From assembly GCA_945862315.1 (NCBI GenBank), contig CAMAXW010000010.1, positions 1 through 64,000 of the forward strand: a DNA stretch of 64,000 nt, given 5' to 3'. Shown here one piece after another: positions 34,754 through 42,965 of this stretch (position 1 is the first letter of the stretch; every line of letters starts with the position of its first letter). A program made the position numbers and the translations under genes. Below the pieces are notes generated by a model, which saw only the letters and a list, made by a program, of their open reading frames with translations, was not told the DNA's origin and made no database searches. The stretch comes from Klebsiella pneumoniae. GTDB taxonomy: Bacteria; Pseudomonadota; Gammaproteobacteria; Ga0077536.

Positions 34754-35155
34754 ATGAACAACATCCTCCTGCCGCCTAGCGGCGCTACCCCACCCAGCAC
34801 GGCCGACTTGCGGCACGCTCACCTGCGCCGCATTTGCCTGCTCGACTATAGTTTGCACATCGGCGGCCTATTGCTGTCAGCCGGGGTTTTCTCGGTGGTA
34901 GCGCTGTTTCTCAATTACCTGAAACGCAGCGAAGCGCACGACACCATTTTCGAAAGCCACATGAATTGGATGATCGCAACTTTTTGGTGGACCATTTTTT
35001 GGGTGGTCATTTTGTTCATTCCAACCCTCGTCGTTGCGGTGTTCACCGTCGGGCTGCTAGCGTGGCTGTTTGTACTACCCGCGCTGTGGTTTTTCTACCG
35101 GATGGTGCGCGGCCTACTACGCCTCCTCGACAACCTCCCCGCGCCAAATCTGTGA
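34754..35155 (+). CDS. Small DUF4870-like membrane protein
   Basis: 133 residues with three hydrophobic segments after a short polar N-terminus. The order LDYSLHIGGLL ... VALFLNYLKRSEA ... FESHMNWMIATFWWTIFW and a final FYRMVRGLLRLLDN matches small proteobacterial membrane proteins of the DUF4870/Tic20-like group, for which no biochemical function is known. It may form an operon with the two genes downstream (52-base gap to the next). Confidence 0.75.
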   Translation: MNNILLPPSGATPPSTADLRHAHLRRICLLDYSLHIGGLLLSAGVFSVVALFLNYLKRSEAHDTIFESHMNWMIATFWWTIFWVVILFIPTLVVAVFTVGLLAWLFVLPALWFFYRMVRGLLRLLDNLPAPNL

Positions 35156-35206
35156 CCACCGAGCCGCAGCCCGTTGGCTCACCGGTGCTAAGCCCACGAG
35201 AAATTT

Positions 35207-35917
35207 ATGTCTAAACTATTCCAACCCACTGAAGTGGCTGAACTGCGCCGAGCGTTGCTAAATCTCGCTAGCTTGATGCTGCTAGCCGTATTGATCACCG
35301 GCATCGCGGGGCTATTCGCGGTGTGGTCGCTGAGTGGTTTTCATGCCCGCACTAGCAACACCTTGCACCAAGTCACCAGCGCGGTCGATCACGCCCGCTT
35401 AGTCCAAACACATTTCAAAACGCAAGTTCAAGAATGGAAAAATATTCTGCTACGCGGCGATCTACCGGTCGATCGGGCTCACTATGCGTTTGCCTTTGAA
35501 CAAGAAAAAAAAACCACTATCGCGTTGCTTAAGAGCCTGCCCGCAGCAATAACGCAACTCAATGCGGCCTTCAGCACCGTGGATCAAAGCCAGTTTGAAC
35601 GCCTCTCAGAGCGCCTCGCAGCCCTCAATCAGACTTACGTTCAGGCGCTCAACCTCGCCACTAGCGACGACGGGTGGAAGCCACTCGCCGCCGACAAACT
35701 CGTGCGTGGCGCTGATCGGGAACTCAGCCTGCAGATGGAGGTGATCCCCGACCAAATCACGGCGGCCGCCACCGAGTTTTTGCAGCGTGCGCAAATCACG
35801 GAGGCAGAACGCTTTGACACACTCTCGCGGGTGGTCTGGTGCGGCATGCTGCTCGCACTCACCGTGGTCGCCCTCACGCTGTGGCGGATCCTAAAACATC
35901 CCGCACTCAGCCCATGA
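35207..35917 (+). CDS. Membrane protein resembling a chemoreceptor sensor domain without signalling domain
   Basis: 236 residues. A transmembrane helix near residues 22-42 is followed by a helical periplasmic region of about 160 residues (HFKTQVQEWKNILLRGD segment) and a second transmembrane helix near residues 212-230. Topology and sequence style match the four-helix sensor of methyl-accepting chemotaxis proteins, but the protein stops about 10 residues after the second helix, with no HAMP or methyl-accepting domain. It overlaps the transporter gene by four bases (ATGA), suggesting that it acts with the Na/Pi-type transporter. Confidence 0.65.
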   Translation: MSKLFQPTEVAELRRALLNLASLMLLAVLITGIAGLFAVWSLSGFHARTSNTLHQVTSAVDHARLVQTHFKTQVQEWKNILLRGDLPVDRAHYAFAFEQEKKTTIALLKSLPAAITQLNAAFSTVDQSQFERLSERLAALNQTYVQALNLATSDDGWKPLAADKLVRGADRELSLQMEVIPDQITAAATEFLQRAQITEAERFDTLSRVVWCGMLLALTVVALTLWRILKHPALSP

Positions 35918-37518
35918 ACGGCGGCGGTGTGGGGGTGACTGCGTGGGCCGGCTTGGGCCTTTTCTTCGTGGGTCTGCGGATGCTGTCGACGCACCTGCGC
36001 CAACTGGGCGGCGGTAATTTACAGACCTTGATGGCGAGTTTGCTGGGTCGCCCCCTTGCGCCACAATTGGGGGGACTAGTCTTTGGTGCGCTGACCCAGT
36101 CAACCAGCGCCGTCACGCTGATGACCTCCGGCCTCGTCCTCGCCGGAGCGCTGCACCTTGAACGCGCTTTGCCGATGCTGGCGTGGGCCAATGTGGGCAC
36201 CTCGGCCCTGGTACTGCTGACGGCCATCAACATTCATTCGCTAGTGCTCGCCATGTTGGGACTGGCCGGACTAGGCTTTTTCCTCGGCTTTGAACAATCC
36301 AAAAAATACCACCATGTGGTCTTGACGCTGTTGGGTCTGGGCCTGTTGTTGTTCGGTTTGATCCTGCTCAAGAGCAGCGTGGCGGCACTTGGTCCCGAGC
36401 CCTGGATGCGCGAGTTCGTGGAATTCACCGGCTCGGGGGTAGCCATCGCGCTGCTGGCGGGGTTTGTTATTGCGGTGGCGGTGCAGTCTTCCTCCATCGT
36501 CACGGTGCTGGCCCTGCCGCTGGTGGTGGAAAAGCTTATCAGCCTCGACCAAACCGTGATCTTGATTTACGGCGCCAGCGTCGGCTCAGGTTTTGCCGTG
36601 TTACTAGTGGCCTCGGGCATGGAGGGCGTCGCGCGCCAGCTATCCTTGTGCCAAGCAGCCTTGCGCACCCTGACGGCGCTGAGTTTACTGCTGGCGTTTT
36701 TGCTTGAAAAAGCCACTGGCGTCCCGCTTGTTTTGGCGCTGCTGCGCACGCTAGCGGAGTCACCCGCCGGGCAATGTGCAATGGCTTATTTGATTTTCCA
36801 ACTGCTGCTCGTGTTAATGAGCAGCGTCTGCGCCAGTAAGCTACTGGTCTTCGCGAGCCGCGTGGCGCCACCCAGTGTGTTAGAGCGGCTGATGAAGCCG
36901 CATTTTTTGTTTGACGACGCCGCCGCCGACCCCGCCACTGCGCTGGCGCTGGTAGGCCTCGAGCAACGGCGCTTGGTGGGATTTCTACCCGATTTTCTGG
37001 ACGATCTCCTGCCGGCGGACGAGCGTTCACCGACCGCAATACCCGCCACCCTGCGCGCCACGGCCAGTGTGGCCATAGCAGCGGAAATCGACCGCTTTTT
37101 GCGCGCCACGCTGCGTCTCAACCCGGGGCTAACCGACGCCGAGGAAATCTTTGTGGCGCGCACCCAGCTCGAGATACTCCAGCCGCTCCAAAGCGCGCTG
37201 CAGCAGTTTGCGGAGGAACTCCTGCTGGTGCCCAACAGTGAAAGACCGGCGTTTACCGGCTACCTGATTACCGGACTGCACGCCATTTTGATGGTCGCCG
37301 CAGACACCGCCGCGGGCGACCCAGACGCCGCCCAGACACTGAACCTGCTCACACACGAACGCAGTGCCTTGATGGAACGGGTCCGCGCAGACCTATTGGG
37401 CGGCGGGAGCAGCGTGGCCGGGCGCGAATCTGCGTTGTCTGCGACCCTCACTTTCGAACGCATCATCTGGTTACTACGCCGCCTCACACCCCGGCTTAGC
37501 GCCACCGAGAGCGCATAA
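35914..37518 (+). CDS. Na/Pi cotransporter family protein with C-terminal PhoU-like domain
   Basis: 534 residues. The first 340 or so hold two related hydrophobic repeats, each with a QS(S/T)S-type motif (FGALTQSTSAVTLM and VAVQSSSIVTVLALP), the signature of NptA/SLC34-type sodium-phosphate cotransporters. The remaining 180 residues are soluble and helical, as in proteins carrying a PhoU-like tail. ATG 35914 lies within the stop of the upstream sensor-like gene. The 3' end overlaps the convergent crcB gene by 23 bases. Phosphate is the likely substrate by family; no pho genes are nearby. Confidence 0.85.
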   Translation: MNGGGVGVTAWAGLGLFFVGLRMLSTHLRQLGGGNLQTLMASLLGRPLAPQLGGLVFGALTQSTSAVTLMTSGLVLAGALHLERALPMLAWANVGTSALVLLTAINIHSLVLAMLGLAGLGFFLGFEQSKKYHHVVLTLLGLGLLLFGLILLKSSVAALGPEPWMREFVEFTGSGVAIALLAGFVIAVAVQSSSIVTVLALPLVVEKLISLDQTVILIYGASVGSGFAVLLVASGMEGVARQLSLCQAALRTLTALSLLLAFLLEKATGVPLVLALLRTLAESPAGQCAMAYLIFQLLLVLMSSVCASKLLVFASRVAPPSVLERLMKPHFLFDDAAADPATALALVGLEQRRLVGFLPDFLDDLLPADERSPTAIPATLRATASVAIAAEIDRFLRATLRLNPGLTDAEEIFVARTQLEILQPLQSALQQFAEELLLVPNSERPAFTGYLITGLHAILMVAADTAAGDPDAAQTLNLLTHERSALMERVRADLLGGGSSVAGRESALSATLTFERIIWLLRRLTPRLSATESA

Positions 37519-37921
37519 AAAAGCCCGCCGCCAGCGCCACCAAACCGCCCACCAAGCTCACGCTCAGCACGCTGCCAGCGAGGCGTAGTTGACCTTGGAG
37601 CACGGCTTGGCAGGTCACCAACATCCAGGCACTGAAGGTCGTCAGTGAACCGCAAAAACCCACGCCAGCCAGTAAATACAAGCGTGGACGAGCGGGTCGT
37701 GGGGGCCTGCTATCGGCGATTAAGAGGCCTAAGCAGAAACAACCCAGCAAATTGGCCGCAAAATCGGCGTGCAGCACACTGCGCAAAACCATCGAGGTCT
37801 GCGCGCCAACCAACCCCTGCGTCAGGCCGTCGAAATGCCAGCGCAGCAGCGCGCCGGGGATGGCCCCCACCGCCACCAAGGCCAGTTCCGTCAGTTCAAA
37901 CTTGAGCGCCGCACGCTTCAC
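37496..37921 (-). CDS. crcB: CrcB/Fluc fluoride channel subunit, second gene of pair
   Basis: 141 residues from GTG 37921, whose GTGA overlaps the stop of the first crcB. Four hydrophobic helices; the pore-lining ANLLGCFCLG and the sodium-site helix break GFCGSLTTFSAW are Fluc signatures. Fluc channels export fluoride as antiparallel dimers. Two adjacent homologous genes usually form an obligate heterodimer, each subunit with fixed and opposite topology. The last 23 bases overlap the convergent transporter gene. Confidence 0.9.
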   Translation of the reverse strand: MKRAALKFELTELALVAVGAIPGALLRWHFDGLTQGLVGAQTSMVLRSVLHADFAANLLGCFCLGLLIADSRPPRPARPRLYLLAGVGFCGSLTTFSAWMLVTCQAVLQGQLRLAGSVLSVSLVGGLVALAAGFFMRSRWR

Positions 37922-38292
37922 AGTGCCGCCCCCAACGCCAATCCGGCGGCAACCGCCAACAAGCCCAACACCACGCTGGCCGCGCACAACAGGGCCGCCT
38001 CACGCGGTTCATCGGCCTGCAGCAGCAGAAAAATTTCCGCTATAAAAGTCGAAAACGTGCTCAGGCTACCCAAAAAACCAGTACCCAGTAGCAACAGCAT
38101 TTGGGCAGCACCCGGGCTACAGCCTGGTGCCAAACCCACCAATAGGCCCAACGCAAAACTGGCACCCACGTTCACCCCCAAGGTGCTCCAGTGTTTGCGC
38201 GGCAGCATGGGTTCAAAATAGTTCACTAGCCGAAAGCGCAGCCAAGCACCGGGCACGGCGCCTAGGACCACTAACAGGAGATTTTTAATCAC
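37918..38292 (-). CDS. crcB: CrcB/Fluc fluoride channel subunit, first gene of pair
   Basis: 124 residues from GTG 38292. Motifs: GAVPGAWLRFRL, TLGVNVGASFALG (pore Asn) and GTGFLGSLSTFSTF (helix-break and Phe box). Translationally coupled to the second crcB by a GTGA overlap. I looked upstream for the conserved fluoride riboswitch (crcB motif) and did not see it. The pair probably confers fluoride tolerance. Confidence 0.9.
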   Translation of the reverse strand: MIKNLLLVVLGAVPGAWLRFRLVNYFEPMLPRKHWSTLGVNVGASFALGLLVGLAPGCSPGAAQMLLLLGTGFLGSLSTFSTFIAEIFLLLQADEPREAALLCAASVVLGLLAVAAGLALGAAL

Positions 38293-38769
38293 GACGCACG
38301 ACCGTCCCTCAAAGGTTTGCGCTCAACGGCCGGTCGCGCCGGCGCGCCTTACCCGACACGCGGCTATCTGTCGGGCCGTCCAAAATTTCATCGCCGCTAG
38401 GTGCGAGCGCTGCACCCAGCACCACTCAGGCGGAAAAGCCCGCGCCAATAGCGGTTTTTTCATCACCTTGGGGACAACGTTTAGCGGCTCGCGAGGCATG
38501 CTAACCGGTGCTGAGGTGTGGTGTCGCGCAGTCCGCGTGCGGGCTGTTCCAGCACCCTTGGAGCGCCGTGTTGCGCGTCGATAGCGCCTCGCTGGGTGCG
38601 ACTTGGGCCGGGTGGTGCAGCAACGACTCAACGGCGGGTTGGTTGGTGTGACTAGCCAATTGGTTGCCGGGGCGCTATAAAACCCCTCGCGGGATTGCGC
38701 AAAAAAAATGCCCGTGATTCAGTGCCGGTCAGGAGACACCCGCACCCCTTAGTACCTAGGAGGAAGGCC
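38293..38769. other. Divergent intergenic region between crcB pair and aromatic operon
   Basis: 477 bases. Short open frames here are Arg/Cys-rich and match no family. The right end carries a strong ribosome site (AGGAGGAA, 38758-38765) for the hydrolase gene. I see no clear operator; the promoter of the catabolic operon must be in this stretch. Confidence 0.55.
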
Positions 38770-39657
38770 GTGGCGAATTCGATACACGTAGATTTATTGG
38801 GCACCGAAACCCGTTTTATCGATACCGGGAAATATCGAACCCGGTGCATTTCTGCTGCAGGTGGGGGTGAGCATTTATTCATGCTGCATGGGGGGGGTGG
38901 GCACGCAGAAACTTATTCACGCAATCTCCTCACGTTGGCGAAAAATTGCCAGCCGCACGCCATCGATTTTATCTGGCACGGCATGTCCTCCTGCCCGCCC
39001 TACTCCGAGCACGGCCCCACGACGCGCACCCATTGGCTGAGCCAATTTACCGATCAACTGCTCAACCTGATGGACCATCTGGGCATTGAGAAAGCGGCCG
39101 TAGAAGGAGAATCATTGGGCGGTTGGGTCGCGTTCGATATGGCGGTCAATCATCCCGATCGCACCTCCAAGGTGGTCCTCAACACAGCTTGGGGCATGAC
39201 GCTCGACCCCAGCAAAGTTCACGAAGGGGCCAGTGATCTCAAAGCGCTGCTCGACACCTCCATGAATGCGCTGCTCAATCCCACCCGTGAATTATTGCGC
39301 AAGCGCCTCGATTGGCTGATGCCATTGGGCGGCGTGACCGAAGAATTAGTCGATTTGCGCTTGGCGCTGTGGTCGATTCCGGCCACCCGCACCGCACTGG
39401 TGGAATACTACCAACGCCTATTCGCCGACAATATCACGCAGTTTTATTTTACCGAGTCCCAAATCGCCACCATTCGCTGTCCTACTCTGGTGTTATGGAC
39501 CGACTGTAATCCCATCCATGGGACCGACGCCGCGCACCGCTTGATGGAACTGATTCCGCACGCACGACTGCACATCATGGAGGGCTGTGCGCATTGGCCA
39601 CAGTGGGAGCGCCCAGCCGAACACGATGCCGCAGTGGGAGATTTCATGCGGTCCTGA
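38770..39657 (+). CDS. Alpha/beta hydrolase, meta-cleavage-product hydrolase type
   Basis: 295 residues from GTG 38770, which has AGGAGGAA at ideal spacing; the frame extends upstream to 38695 but without support. Oxyanion stretch LHGGGGHAETY, nucleophile elbow EGESLGGW (S115), the acid in LVLWTDCNPIHG and the His in GCAHWPQWERP make a full triad. The layout matches C-C bond hydrolases that cleave ring-fission products (MhpC/BphD/CarC type). As first gene of an operon with a ring-hydroxylating oxygenase and an extradiol dioxygenase, it probably acts after ring cleavage. Confidence 0.88.
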   Translation: MANSIHVDLLGTETRFIDTGKYRTRCISAAGGGEHLFMLHGGGGHAETYSRNLLTLAKNCQPHAIDFIWHGMSSCPPYSEHGPTTRTHWLSQFTDQLLNLMDHLGIEKAAVEGESLGGWVAFDMAVNHPDRTSKVVLNTAWGMTLDPSKVHEGASDLKALLDTSMNALLNPTRELLRKRLDWLMPLGGVTEELVDLRLALWSIPATRTALVEYYQRLFADNITQFYFTESQIATIRCPTLVLWTDCNPIHGTDAAHRLMELIPHARLHIMEGCAHWPQWERPAEHDAAVGDFMRS

Positions 39658-39687
39658 TCTTTCACCTGTTCACCTCGGAGACACCCT

Positions 39688-41031
39688 ATGAATGCCAGCC
39701 CGCCCGTGCGCCGCCAGCAAGGTACCCGGCGCTTGAATATGCCTAGCGAACAGCGCACCAACGACGCCTCAACGCAAAGCCAGTACCAACCTTACAAAGA
39801 TGCTGCTTGGGGGTTCATCAATCATTGGTACCCGGCACTGTTTAGTGAGGAGATTCCCGAGGGCCACGTCGAGGGCATCCAGATCTGTGGTGTCCAAATC
39901 GTGCTCCGTCGCGTGAATGGCAAAGTCTTGGCGCTAAAAGATCAGTGCGTCCATCGCGGGGTGCGCTTGTCGGCAAAGCCGATGTGCTTCAACGATAAAA
40001 CCATCACTTGCTGGTATCACGGTTTTACTTACGATTTGGCCAGTGGCGCCCTCACGACGATCGTTGGCAACCCGGACGACAAACTCATCGGCACGACCGG
40101 GCTGACCACCTACCCAGTAGAAGAAATTGCGGGCATGGTGTTTGTGTTCGTGCGCGAAGATGAGTACCCGGACGAAGACGTGCCACCACTGGCACACGAT
40201 CTGCCAGTACGCTTCCCCGCCAACAGCGAACGCTTCCCGCATCCCTTGTGGCCCGCGGCACCCAGCCTCCAGGATCCCGATGCGGTGTCTCTGGGCATCC
40301 ACCGCACCGGTGAATCCAACTGGCGCATCGCCTGCGAGAATGGTTTCGACAACGCGCATATTCTGGTCCACAAAGACAACACCATCGTGCAGGCAATGAA
40401 CTGGGTATTACCGCTGGGCATCCGGCCGGTGAGCGATGATTGCATCACCCTCATTGAGGACGAGGATGGCCCCAAAGGGCTGATGCAGTGGTTGTTTTCG
40501 GATCGCTGGGAAGCGATCTTGGAAAACAAAGTACTGGATGTGAAAGTGGAAGGACTCAACGGCCGTTTCTACCGTACCTCCTGCGTGTTGCCGGGGGTGC
40601 TGATGGTAGAAAACTGGCCGGAGGAGCACATCGTTCAGTACGAATGGTATGTCCCGATCACAGACGACACCTACGAGTACTGGGAAGTGCTCGTGAAAGT
40701 CTGCCCAACGCCCGCGGCGCGCGAGAAATTTAGCTATCGCTTTGAGCGTGTCTACAAACCCCTGTGCCTGCACGGCTTCAATGATTGCGATCTGTACGCG
40801 CGCGAAGCGATGGAGGAATTTTATGCCGACGGCACCGGCTGGGATAACGAACAATTGGTCGCCACCGACGTCTCGCCCATCACTTGGCGCAAAGTGGCCT
40901 CGCGTTATAACCGCGGCATCGCCAAACCCGGCAAGGGCGTAGAAGGCGCAACCAAAACTTCCAGCATTCGCCTGCGACGGCTAGCACAGGGCCGTAAACC
41001 GGGTTATTTCGTCGAAAAAATTCAGGATTAA
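39688..41031 (+). CDS. Rieske non-heme iron oxygenase, terminal component (CarAa-like)
   Basis: 447 residues. Rieske [2Fe-2S] ligands C87, H89, C108, H111 (CVHRG ... CWYHGF). Catalytic iron site: N218, D221, H224, H228 in ENGFDNAHILVHKD, with the third ligand expected in the late DCDLYAREAMEEFYAD region. This segment and the surrounding text (TYPVEEIAGMVFVFV, PGVLMVENWPEE, QYEWYVPITDDTYEYW) strongly resemble carbazole 1,9a-dioxygenase CarAa, a homotrimeric oxygenase performing angular dioxygenation. It is about 60 residues longer than CarAa, mainly at both ends. No separate small beta subunit gene is present. The reductase gene overlaps its stop (TAATG). Confidence 0.93.
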   Translation: MNASPPVRRQQGTRRLNMPSEQRTNDASTQSQYQPYKDAAWGFINHWYPALFSEEIPEGHVEGIQICGVQIVLRRVNGKVLALKDQCVHRGVRLSAKPMCFNDKTITCWYHGFTYDLASGALTTIVGNPDDKLIGTTGLTTYPVEEIAGMVFVFVREDEYPDEDVPPLAHDLPVRFPANSERFPHPLWPAAPSLQDPDAVSLGIHRTGESNWRIACENGFDNAHILVHKDNTIVQAMNWVLPLGIRPVSDDCITLIEDEDGPKGLMQWLFSDRWEAILENKVLDVKVEGLNGRFYRTSCVLPGVLMVENWPEEHIVQYEWYVPITDDTYEYWEVLVKVCPTPAAREKFSYRFERVYKPLCLHGFNDCDLYAREAMEEFYADGTGWDNEQLVATDVSPITWRKVASRYNRGIAKPGKGVEGATKTSSIRLRRLAQGRKPGYFVEKIQD

Positions 41032-42071
41032 TGACCACCCAAATGAGCCTCGCTAGCAGCCAGCGTGTCACGCTGCGTTTTCGCGACGGCGTGGAGCATG
41101 TGCTGAGCGTCGGTGCTGGCCAGACCATTTTAGAGGCGGCAATTGCGCAGCAAGCACCCCTGCTCTGGCAATGCCGCAGCGGCACTTGCACGACCTGTCA
41201 CGCGCACTTGCGCACGGGTCAAGCGGCGATGCGCGCCGGTCAGGCCTCCGTGCTGTTACGGCACGAGGCTGAGGCGGGCGAGCGTCTACTGTGTCTCACA
41301 GAAGCCCAAAGTGAGTGCAGCTTCGATCTCGCCTACGACAGCCAAGCGGGCCACCAGGCCACGCAGCAGGCCCGCGTTTTTGTAGACGCAGTGGAGCACA
41401 TCGCCCCAGACACCGTGCGACTCAAGCTGGAACTGGCGGCGGGCGAGTGGCTCGATTTTCTACCGGGTCAGTTTGTGCAGCTAGAAGTGCCGGGCACGGG
41501 TGAACAGCGGCGCTATTCCATCGCCAGCACGCCGGCACAACTGCCACGCATAGAATTACTCATTCGCCTGCGGCCCCAGGGGGCGATGTCCAATTACCTG
41601 CGTGAACGTGCGGCCGCCGACGACGTCATCTCGCTCACCGGGCCTTACGGTGCTTTTTTCCTCCGTGAACGGGTCCGCGCACCCCATATTTTTATTGCCG
41701 GGGGCACCGGACTGGCGCCGCTGCTGTCGATGATCGACACGCTACGTGCGCAGCCCGGACGCCGCAGCCCGCTGCTCTTGAGCTTTGGCTGTGCCGATAA
41801 GTCGGTGCTGTTTTATCGCGAAGAATTGGCGCTACGACAGCACTGGATGCCGCAGCTGGATTTACGAGTCTCGATCGATCAGGGCGTCAGCGACGCGGAT
41901 CTGCGGATTGGCAATCCGGTGTCGGCAATCAGCGCGGCGGATACCCAAGATCCCGCCACCGTGGCCTACCTGTGTGGCCCACCCAGTTTGATCCAAGCCG
42001 GCCACCAGCACCTGATGGCGCTGGGGGTGGCCGCGCAAAATATTTACGCCGAGCAATTCGTGGCGAGTTAA
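41031..42071 (+). CDS. Ferredoxin-NAD(P)H reductase, oxygenase electron-transfer component
   Basis: 346 residues. N-terminal plant-type [2Fe-2S] ferredoxin domain with C48, C53, C56, C88 (CRSGTCTTC ... LLC), then an FAD domain (RRYSIASTP, the flavin-binding RxYS motif) and an NAD domain (GGTGLAPLLSM, YLCGPPSLI). This ferredoxin-first order is that of BenC/CarAd-type reductases, which pass electrons from NADH to the Rieske oxygenase. It starts on the last base of the oxygenase stop codon. Because it carries its own plant-type cluster, a separate ferredoxin may not be needed; none is seen nearby. Confidence 0.93.
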   Translation: MTTQMSLASSQRVTLRFRDGVEHVLSVGAGQTILEAAIAQQAPLLWQCRSGTCTTCHAHLRTGQAAMRAGQASVLLRHEAEAGERLLCLTEAQSECSFDLAYDSQAGHQATQQARVFVDAVEHIAPDTVRLKLELAAGEWLDFLPGQFVQLEVPGTGEQRRYSIASTPAQLPRIELLIRLRPQGAMSNYLRERAAADDVISLTGPYGAFFLRERVRAPHIFIAGGTGLAPLLSMIDTLRAQPGRRSPLLLSFGCADKSVLFYREELALRQHWMPQLDLRVSIDQGVSDADLRIGNPVSAISAADTQDPATVAYLCGPPSLIQAGHQHLMALGVAAQNIYAEQFVAS

Positions 42072-42089
42072 CCACTAGGAGTCCGTTGC

Positions 42090-42965
42090 ATGGGAATCAG
42101 CAGTTTGGGTTACGTCACCCTCAACGTGAGCGATTTAGCTGCGTGGCTAGATTTAACTACCAGCGTATTTGGCCTGGAGGTACGTCACCGTGCGGGTGAG
42201 TCTGCGGTCGATTTACGCATGGACGCCTACCATCATCGGTTAAGCCTCTATCCGGCCGAGCATGATTCGCTGGGCGTCGTGGGCTGGGAAGTGGCCTCGA
42301 TGAACGCGCTAGAAGCGCTCCGTGACGTCTTACAAGCCCAAGGGATCGAGATCGCACCAGGCTCTGCTGAGCTGTGCCACGAGCGCCGAGTCAAAGCGCT
42401 GTACCGCTTTAACGAACCACACATTGGCATTGCGACCGAAATTTATTACGGCCCGCTCATGTCCAATACGCCCTTTACACCGAGCCGCGGCATTGCCGGC
42501 TACAACACCGCCGATGGTCTCGGCTTGGGGCACTTGGTATTTTGGGTGCGGGACCTGCAGGCAACCCTCGACTTCTATCTCAATGTGCTGGGGTTCAATA
42601 TTTCCGACTACATCGCCTGGGACGACAACGACGCGATATTCCTCCATTGCAACCCCCGCCATCACTCCCTTGCCATCATGGCCGAGCGGCCCGGTCGGCC
42701 AGCCGGCGTGCTCCATCACATCATGCTCGAGGCGCAATCGCGCGACGATGTCGGCTATGGCTACGACATCGTGCGCGACAAAGGCATCCCGGTGATGATC
42801 GAACCGGGGAAGCACAGCAACGACCACATGCAGAGCTTTTATCTGCGCACGCCGTCCGGTTTCTGGATGGAGTACGGCTACGGCGCGTTGCTGGTGGGCC
42901 CGGATTGGGAAATTAAAAATTACGACCAGCCGATGTTGTGGGGCCACCGTATGGTTGGGCCGTGA
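42090..42965 (+). CDS. Extradiol (type I, VOC) ring-cleavage dioxygenase
   Basis: 291 residues made of two vicinal-oxygen-chelate modules. The C-terminal module carries the Fe(II) ligands H148 (LGHLVFW), H210 (VLHHIMLE) and E261 (FWMEYGYG), at almost the same positions as in 2,3-dihydroxybiphenyl dioxygenase BphC; H192, H242 and Y251 match its second-sphere residues. It should cleave a catecholic ring next to the hydroxyl pair. It lies 18 bases after the reductase and overlaps the amidase gene by four bases (GTGA). Its substrate is probably the dihydroxylated product of the Rieske enzyme. Confidence 0.93.
   Translation: MGISSLGYVTLNVSDLAAWLDLTTSVFGLEVRHRAGESAVDLRMDAYHHRLSLYPAEHDSLGVVGWEVASMNALEALRDVLQAQGIEIAPGSAELCHERRVKALYRFNEPHIGIATEIYYGPLMSNTPFTPSRGIAGYNTADGLGLGHLVFWVRDLQATLDFYLNVLGFNISDYIAWDDNDAIFLHCNPRHHSLAIMAERPGRPAGVLHHIMLEAQSRDDVGYGYDIVRDKGIPVMIEPGKHSNDHMQSFYLRTPSGFWMEYGYGALLVGPDWEIKNYDQPMLWGHRMVGP

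Noticed and set aside
38293-38400. Possible fluoride riboswitch upstream of the crcB pair
   Set aside because: The conserved crcB-motif blocks were not found in the minus-strand leader.
38323-38631. 102-codon minus-strand open frame in the crcB-hydrolase intergenic region
   Set aside because: Arg/Thr/Pro-rich translation, no ribosome site and no recognisable family; treated as non-coding.
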